A DNA stretch of 64,000 nt from Hymenoscyphus infarciens (lineage: Eukaryota; Ascomycota; Leotiomycetes; Helotiales; Helotiaceae). Positions 56,518 through 64,000 of this stretch are shown here, one piece after another. Where the stretch lies: positions 52,572-116,571 of the forward strand of contig LLCB01000187.1 in the NCBI GenBank assembly GCA_001414345.1, in the 5' to 3' direction. The notes under the pieces were generated by a model. The model was not told where the DNA came from. It saw only the letters and a list, made by a program, of their open reading frames with translations, and did no database searches. Each line of letters begins with the position of its first letter. The first letter of the stretch is position 1. The translations under genes were made by a program, and so were the position numbers.

Positions 56518-59500
56518 AGAGGTTACTCGACTAATCAAAGAGAAGCTGCCACAAATACAAGAAAGAATAAGGCTTTTTAAAAGTAAAAAGGACTATAAGC
56601 AGCGTAAATAACAATGTAATATAGTTATAATAGAGAACATATTACCTACTAACCGTAGAGGTCTTCTAAAGCCTACTAAGTTAAGAGAGAGAGAGCTCTA
56701 CCTATCAAAAAGCGTCTATTTAAAAGGTATTACTTCTAATAGCTTAGAGTAAAGTATCTCTTAAAAGCATTTGAAGTCTACCTTCTAAGTATCTAAATAT
56801 CTATATCTAATACCCTATTATCAGAAGCATATTATACGGCGCCTCTACGTAGACTATATTCTAAATATAATATACTATTACTAACGTCGACTATTTAGAG
56901 ACAGTAGCGTAAAGAGCTAATATATCAGTTTCTTATAAAAGAGCCACTCTTCTAATAAAAGAGTAGTACTATAAGAGATTAAGGATTAAGAGTAAATAGT
57001 ACTTAAAGTACTATTATAAAATAAGTAGGTAATCTTATACTTAATACTAATATCTCTACCTTTATATACTTATAGTCTAATTTACTCGATTATAAACGTA
57101 TAATTATATATTCGTCTTTCTTAATAAAAGTAATATCTTATTATTAAAAGCATATATATATAAATACTCTATAGTTAACTAAATTAGTATCTTTATATAT
57201 AATCTCCGCAGTATAAAGGAATCCTATAAAAGCTAGCTTTATAGCAGCTTTAAAGTTAAAGCTATTAATCTATTCTAGCTATAGAACCTAAGACCTAGCC
57301 TCTAGAGCTTGAGAGATAATCTAGTATAATTATAGCATCGATAAAGGCTCTACCTTCTTCTTCTTATAAGGGCCCTATATCGCTCGAACACCTGCTATAA
57401 TTCAATATAAAAGTAAGGACTTAAATAGCTTCAGATCTAGGTTATACTCTACATATATTAATTAAATCGCAGAAAGGCTAATTTATATAGAGTCTGTCTT
57501 TAAAAGTCTTTAACTAATCCCGCTATATACTCTCTTTAAAACCTACTTATAAAGTACTAAAGTCGTCGCCAGCTATAGTCGCTAGAGTCTCTTAACCTAG
57601 AACCTCTTAAAAGAGCGTATATACGTGTTATACACCTTCTAAGTGTTTAATAAGAGGCTGTAATAAAAGAGCTTTATACATATCTTAGATATCTTAACTT
57701 TATCTTTTATATATTTAAAGTAATTGAGAAGAGGATTATTAAATCAAGAAACTACTAGTATAAGTACTAATTAGCTACTATTCTATATAAATTACGTAAG
57801 AGAGTATCTACTAAGATATTATCTACTCCTAGTATATACTCTAATTATATATTAATATTGAATTAGGTAGCTAAGCACAAAGTGACTTATAAGAAGCGAT
57901 TTTAATAGAGGTATCTTAAAGACTACTTAAGAAGTCTAATCTATATAGTAGTATTATCTATATAGATAATTACCCTCTTTGTTACTTATACCTCTTCTTA
58001 TTATTTAAAGAATACTCTTACTATCTTAATCTTAAAGATATTTATATTAAATTAAGAGTTCTTTCTAATCCCTAGAAGAGGTAACTAAAGAGTGTATTCT
58101 TTTAGTAGCGTATACGTATACTCTTACTAAACATATCTCAGATCGTCTACTTCCAAAAAGAAGGCTTCTAGGCCTTTAATAGAGGTATTATAAAAAAGGT
58201 ATACATATGACTAGATATTGTTAAAGAAGTATATACTGTTAAACCGCGGTAACATCTTATTCTACTATCTAAGGTTCTTCTAGACTTTCTTTAAGAGGCG
58301 CCTCCTTTCTATATAAGGTATATAGTTAGGCTATATATATATAAATATCTAGAAGTTATAATAGAAGGCCTAGTCTAATTATACTATAAGGATATAAAAA
58401 GATAAGAGGCTAGTAAGCGATTTAAGCTCGTTATAGGTGATACTTCTACGGTTAATAAATTAGTGTATCTTAAGCTTTATCTTAGCTAGCTTTTCTGGCG
58501 GTATAGAGGCCTTAAAAGTAATAGTATTTATTAGATACTCTATCACTTCTAAAAGTATACCTTAGACACTCTTTTTATTATTAATTAATATATCTAATAT
58601 TTAAGTAAGAGTCTTATACTCTATAGCTTATTCTTTAAGAAATTAAGATATAGCTTTGATAGCTTTAAATATAGTAAACTCGTTGTTTAAATAGTAACTT
58701 ATAATATACTACTCTAAGTATGACTATATTATCTATTTAAGAGCTTCTATAAAGATATTAAAGATAAATAGTACTATAGCAAGGCTAAAGAGTAGTATTA
58801 TATAAGTGTAATAAATCCCTTTCTATTAGAAACCTAAAAACTAGCGTATTTATAGTATAATCAGTACTATTTGAAAAGTATTAGATATATCTCTTTTAAG
58901 TATTATATACTCTTAGCTAGCTTCTTATACTATAGCTAATACCTTTTAGAAGGAGATGTATTTTAGATATATATATTTGTCTAATATATAATAATTTATT
59001 AAGTAGCTTTTAAGATAGAATAAATAGTATATTTAGCGTTGATTGCTATTAGGCTTTAGTTTAGGTATAAAACTAAGTAGAGAAGCTATAAAAGGTGCCT
59101 CCTAGTGTAGATTAACTTTCTTAATTAGGCTAGCTTTTAAATTATCTCTTACTTTTGAAGTTAAAAGCTTATTAAATTTAGTAGCTGATAAGAGGTTCTT
59201 TAATATATATAAAACTTCTAGGCTCTTATATTTAATTAGTACTCCGAATTGAAGTATATTATTAATATTTTCTAGGAATAACTGATTAGAATATTAGAGT
59301 AATAATGCCTTTTATACTTTAGGAGATAATAGAGAGAGTGATATATCTAGTAGTAGTTTTGATATATTATATAAAGAGAAGAATATTATAGTATTTAATT
59401 AAATAGGTATAGAAGAGCATAAATAGAAAGATATAAATTAGAGTAAAAGATCTTTATTAGTACTACTATAGTCTTTATCTATTATCCCTTTTATACTAAC

Positions 59501-59684
59501 TTCTTAGCTCTTTCTTATCTCTTTCTTATTACTCTTATTGTCCTCTTTTAATAGATAGATTCAAGTATAATTCAAGTCTTTATAACCTCCTAGTTTACTT
59601 ACTTTAAAACACGTCTATAAAGAGATATTGCTATTCTAATTACGACTTTAATAACTCTCTCTTCCTCCTTCTCTATCACCGTGG

Positions 59685-59840
59685 CCTAGTCTTCTCGTCT
59701 AATAGTATTAAGTAATTATACTCTTAGGTATATCTTATAATTTCTCCTCCTTTGCCGCCGTGGCCTAGTCTTCTTGTCTAATACTATTAAGCGATTATAC
59801 TCTTAGGTATATCTTATGATTCTACCCCTCTTAATCTGCC
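59685..59840. repeat. tandem duplication, unit about 77-81 bp
   Basis: CCGTGGCCTAGTCTTCT, GTCTAATA(G/C)TATTAAG and TACTCTTAGGTATATCTTAT occur twice in direct tandem. Confidence 0.78.
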
Positions 59841-61191
59841 TCTACTAACTACCTTTTCTTACTAGAAGAGTGCTAATTAGATTACCTTTACCTAGGTATA
59901 ATCCTTAGCTAGGCTTATAATTCTACAATTAAAGTTATTAAGCTAAACATAGACGCTCTTACTAAATAAGGAGATTATATATATAGTATATACTAGAAAG
60001 CAATAGAACTACTTAGTAGTATTAGATCTAAAGACCTTTAGCATCTTCTTTACTCTAAAATTTAGTATACTAGCTTCTTTATCAAAAGAGATAGTACTAT
60101 TGTTATCGTTAATTAGAGAGGTGTTATTATCTAGGTAGTAGAGATCTCTTAGCTTAAATATACCTTGTATAATTTATATTAAGTACTTCTTATACTTTAG
60201 AGAGAGGCTATTAATTATATTAAGTATATAAGAGGGGATATTCTTACTATTATTATTTACTACTAATATTCCTTCTAATAGATTCTCTTCTAGATTAATT
60301 CCTTCACCTATTAGTAGCACTTTCTAATAAGAAGAGAGGTTAGCCTATTAAGTATTATTAGTATATACTATCTCTCTCTTTAATATATTAAATTATCAGC
60401 TCTACCTATTTATTTCTTAATTAGTAACTATTAGTATAGTAATATTACTTTAATTACTCTAGCTAAGCCCTGGAACTTTTATTAGGTTGTTCTAAGTAGT
60501 AGTGCTAAAGTTATAAGAGTATTCTATACTAAAATTAGCTTATAAGTAGCTCTAAAAGTTAGGGTATTCTATACTAAAGTTGTCTTAATTAAAGTTACTC
60601 TAAGAGTATCTCTGAGAATATCTAGAGGTAAAGCTTTAAAGGTATTCTCTATTAAATAGTCCTTTTATATAACCCTGGTATCTACTATTATATCCACTTA
60701 TATATCTATTAATCTAGAGGTATTAGTTATCTTAAAAAGGGAGAGGGTTATTCAGCTTATTCACTTAGACAAGGTTTTAGAGAGGGGGTTTATCGATACT
60801 ATCGTCGTTATTATTGTCGTTGTCGCCGTTACTGTTGCCTCTACTTCGTAGATAGAAGTCTATTCTGTTATCGTTTTAAGCTTAACCTTAGTCCTACTAT
60901 ACTTATCTTTTTCAACAGGCCAGATGGCGAGCGCTATTTATAGTATTACCTTAATTAATAGTAGCGTTCTAGGTAGTATATCGTGCTTATATAGCTGCTT
61001 AAGTGTTACGGCGTGCTTTACTAACTCGTCTATCGCGCTTATTATCTTTGATATTATCGTCTTTTACTAGTTAAGCTTAGAGCGCCTCAACGGCTTTATT
61101 ATTAGCCTTGGTAATAACGCTCTTATAAGCAACTTATTTACTACGCTTTAGAGGCATCCTTAATAGATAGATAAGAGTATTATTAGGTTGA

Positions 61192-61355
61192 AAAAGAGCT
61201 TAATACTAAATAAGACATCAAAAGCAACAGGAAGTGTTATTAGTAGAATAGAGGTTACTTAGCACGAGAGGAGGTATATATATATATACCTCCTTCTTAC
61301 TTAATAAGCTGATTCCTTAATTCACTATAAACCCTTTCTAGAAATAGCTTTTACT
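61192..61355. repeat. LTR-like direct repeat, right copy
   Basis: Partner of 56183..56345. Less AT-rich than the left copy (GACATCAAAAGCAACAGGAA against GACGTCAAAAGCGATAGGAA), so closer to the parent sequence in several places. Confidence 0.78.
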
Positions 61356-61440
61356 ATTACTTACTCTCTGTTATCTAGAGAATATTTCTCTAGGAATATC
61401 TATTCTATTTAAAGCTTACTCTAGACCGTTCTAGGAGAGG

Positions 61441-63344
61441 TGGTTCTATGGAAAGTGCTACTAGAACCTGTTCTAAATGCCGAAGTCTAGTCAAACGGAA
61501 TTTTACAAATAAAATTAGAGTTGAATCATCAAGTCTTAAGTAAGATAACCTTTTAATAGGAACAAGAATAAAATTTACATTAAAGGAACCTTAGAACACG
61601 GGTAGCTTCTATTAGAAAGACGGCAGATTTCTGGAAACGGAATATGCCTTGGAGTAAAATAGTCGTTGGTTTTGGTGTAGTAAATAGAAAGAGTAATAAG
61701 GCTATCTTTGATTGTCTTCGCTGGGTAGTCTACTGTTTTTTTTTTAAAAAAAAATACGGAGTACTATCCTCCTCTCCTTACAGGAGAAAAGCCAACGACC
61801 TTCCATAACGCAAATGAAACATTTCCAAACATGGGGACCAATTGCCAAATAACTAGGAGATTCCAAGACCCATTTTCGTACTACGATATATTGCAAAAAA
61901 ACCACAAGCACATGACAACTTTGCTACGAAATTACCTCGCACGATATTCTCTCGACTGTTACTCACATCTTGCCACAAAAAGCCGGGCACAGCTTCTCCC
62001 ACGTGCGAAAATCGTGGTACATGGATGTAAAAGCAACACCGGAAAGTCCTGTTCTCGATGTTTTGAACGCAGGTACTTTCATCTTGTGTCGCACTGGCGA
62101 AGCACGACACAAGACGATACATATGTTGTGGCCGCCAAGCAAGCTCTCGACTTCAAGGTCTGCTTCTCGTGATGGCCACGCATGGAAAATACAACGGGAA
62201 AAATGAGAGGAAACGTTGCGCAATTGACTTGTTCGGCGTGTTGCTGGTCTTTTTTCTGACCTGAGAGGGCATGTTGGATGGCGCATATATTGATTTGATT
62301 GCTGTAGGATTCCTTTGCGTCAGCCAACGGTTTTATACAAATTCGTCCGGGTAAATTTGAGGTTTCACCCCCTAGTCTTCGCGAGCGTCGGTAAGCTGCT
62401 TTTTGGGATTTCGCAACCGGCCCTTGGTGCTGGGAGACTGGGGCAACGTGAGGCCGCGAGGATGTTCGTCTCATGATTTCTTTTTCGTTGATTGAAAGAA
62501 ACAGCCCCCCTGGATTCTCATGGGGTGGCGGAGGTGCTGCTGGCTGGCAGATTGGCTGGAAATAGATCTGCACCTACCTAATGACGTTGGGGAGCCTGGG
62601 CAGCATCGATTGGTGAGTTGTGTTGTGTTGGTTCAGGCGCAGATAAGAGATTTGGTGGCCAATAATCTTGAGATTCAACGTTCTTGCAAAAGTTGGAGAT
62701 GAAGCTGTTGATCTTTGGCCTATTTGGACGCGTTTGTAGGATGAGATGATGTCGATTTGACATGTCAGATGGTCGAGATGCTTTTGTTTCATGATTTAGG
62801 GAAGAGGGGAAGATGGGATATGTCATAGGGGGCTGTGTGCAGAATGTTGCCCCTCGGGGAATTGAAGTCGATGATAGAACACGTCGTCCATGTCTTCAAC
62901 TGTCAGGCGTCGTGTGTGTGATACTTACCCCTTTCGTGAAGGGTGCGATGAACAATTGACATTGGCCTGATAGCAAGAGCCCTGGTCTGGGAAATGAGCG
63001 GCATTTTTCATGACTAGATTGGGTCACTATTAGAGATAGGCTGGAGAGGATAAGAGTGGAATATTGCGTCTGAAAGAAGGTTGACTTGGGAGTAATTGAA
63101 TCCGGAGTAATTGAACTGAGGTTGAAGCCAGGCCAGCTACCTACCTAGATAGGAGAGGAGAGGTGAATGAAGATGGCGGGGATGTGAATGGAGAGTGTGG
63201 TTGCGCATCTGCTGTAACCATGTGCTATCGCATCGCCTGCAATAAAAATCTGCAGTACTCATACAAACAACACGTATTGCCAGGGCAGCAGCCAACAACC
63301 AATCTATTTTCCACCACAGGCATGCCGATTTAACCGAGCCCGAG
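61441..63344. other. intergenic region, no gene supported
   Basis: About 1.9 kb of ordinary composition between RIP block 3 and the palindrome. Frames at 61831..62172 plus, 61963..62286 minus and 62079..62573 minus overlap on opposite strands, and I could not find a domain or intron pattern that favours one. A T11/A9 tract lies at 61736-61754. No RNA gene seen. Confidence 0.5.
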
Positions 63345-63389
63345 CCTTAGGAGGGCCAGGTCATAACGTTATGACCAGCCCTCCTAAGG
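63345..63389. repeat. 45-bp near-perfect palindrome
   Basis: CCTTAGGAGGGC-(C)AGGTCATAAC is followed directly by GTTATGACC-AGCCCTCCTAAGG. The centre GGTCATAACGTTATGACC is a perfect 18-bp palindrome; there is one extra base in one arm and no loop. Confidence 0.9.
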
Positions 63390-63489
63390 GCCATATGACT
63401 CGTCTAACGTCGGTATGACCACGTCGCCTTTTAAGCTTTGTCAGCGCGCAGGGGGTCACGTGTATAATCGGCCTTTGACGGCATTAAAA
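63390..63489. other. short transition to the last RIPed array
   Basis: About 100 bp of ordinary composition containing CACGTG at about 63458 and a further GGTATGACC word at 63412 that echoes the palindrome arm. Confidence 0.5.
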
Positions 63490-64000
63490 GAAACGTGACT
63501 AAAAAGACTAAAACCTGTAATACGTACTTTTATTATATAATAAACTAAAAACCATCTACTTTTAGTATTTAATAGACTAAAAGTCTTCTTTAGTATAATC
63601 TTTTTAATAAATTAATTAATTATTTATATATTTTTAGTCTTTTATAGACTTAAAATTATCTTTAATATAATCTTTTTAATTAACTAATTATTAATTTATA
63701 TACTTTTAGTCTATAATAGACGAAAAGTCTTCTTCTTTTAGTATATAATAGAGTAAAAGTCCTATTTTATATAACCTTTCTAATAAATTAATTATTTATT
63801 TATATACTTTTAGTCTATTATAGACTAAAAACCACTTACTTTTAGTCTATTATAGACTAAAAGTCCTCTTTTGTATAACCTTTCTAATTAACTAATTATT
63901 TATTTATATGCTTTTAGTCTATTATAGACTAAAAACTACCTACTTTTAGTATATAATAGACGAAAAGTCTTCTTCTTTTAGTATATAATAGAGTAAAAGT
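63490..64000. repeat. AT-rich tandem array of palindromic units, open at the window edge
   Basis: Units contain the inverted-repeat word CTTTTAGTCTATTATAG facing CTATAATAGACTAAAAG, linked by TATAA(T/C)CTTT(T/C)TAATAAATTAATTA spacers; about six to eight units. CA/TG are scarce, so the array is RIPed. The array continues beyond the window. Confidence 0.75.

Larger units (their letters stand above)
55700..61440. repeat. RIP-mutated AT-rich block 3, probable LTR retroelement (about 5.7 kb)
   Basis: AT-rich, CA/TG-poor DNA with stops in all frames. It contains a direct repeat pair about 5 kb apart (56183..56345 and 61192..61355) that fits LTRs, and a second pair of about 190 bp near its left end. 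The part 60770-61180 retains more G+C and CG. No RT or integrase motif is readable after RIP. Superfamily not assigned. Confidence 0.75.

Noticed and set aside
61831..62573. Overlapping 107-164-residue frames on both strands
   Set aside because: Mutually exclusive frames with no domain; nothing favours one strand.
1..64000. CRISPR arrays, rRNA and tRNA genes
   Set aside because: No regularly spaced direct repeats with unique spacers; no cloverleaf or GGTTCGANNCC-type B box seen in a plausible setting. A tRNA scan was not possible here.

Overview
This window looks like nuclear DNA of a filamentous ascomycete (Pezizomycotina; Leotiomycetes is my best guess, held loosely). The reasons are short GT..AG introns of 46-86 nt with CTAAC-type branch sites, filamentous-fungal versions of CDC24, XMAP215 (AlpA/Stu2), LIS1 (NudF/PAC1) and a TFIP11-type G-patch splicing factor, a NACHT gene and a HET gene, and large A+T-rich blocks with the signature of repeat-induced point mutation (RIP): CpA and TpG are almost absent while CpG survives.

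Layout. 1-7.9 kb: the 3' part of a cdc24 RhoGEF gene (DH-PH-PB1), then a 995-residue basic, probably nuclear protein with a KEN motif. 7.9-24.9 kb: a gene-poor but not RIPed stretch. It holds a family of short TA-flanked inverted-repeat elements (MITEs), a fold-back repeat, simple tandem repeats, and one tiny three-exon gene (62 residues, 17-nt middle exon) that a plain ORF scan misses. 24.9-30.1 kb: a divergent pair of microtubule regulators, alpA (minus) and nudF (plus), with 920 bp between their start codons. 30.4-41.3 kb: a RIP-ruined nest of repeats with direct terminal repeats, long inverted arms, a tandem array and one little-mutated island. 41.5-44.2 kb: an intact spliceosome disassembly factor gene standing between two RIP blocks. 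44.3-48.5 kb: a second RIP block, fading toward 48.5 kb. 48.5-53.0 kb: a NACHT-type gene wrecked by a 0.5-kb TIR transposon in its first exon and by RIP-type nonsense changes that stop half-way along the gene. 53.3-55.4 kb: a convergent HET-domain gene with a frameshift. 55.7-61.4 kb: a third RIP block, probably an LTR element. 61.4-63.5 kb: unassigned non-RIPed DNA ending in a near-perfect palindrome. 63.5-64 kb: an AT-rich array of palindromic units running off the window.

The housekeeping genes touch polarity and the microtubule cytoskeleton (CDC24, AlpA, NudF) and RNA splicing (G-patch protein). The accessory part is a nonself-recognition locus (NACHT plus HET) embedded in decayed transposons. 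The strongest non-routine signals are the TA-MITE family, the micro-exon gene, the TIR element that split the NACHT exon, and the sharp RIP gradient through that gene. All coordinates inside AT-rich repeats were read by eye and are approximate unless a motif is cited.
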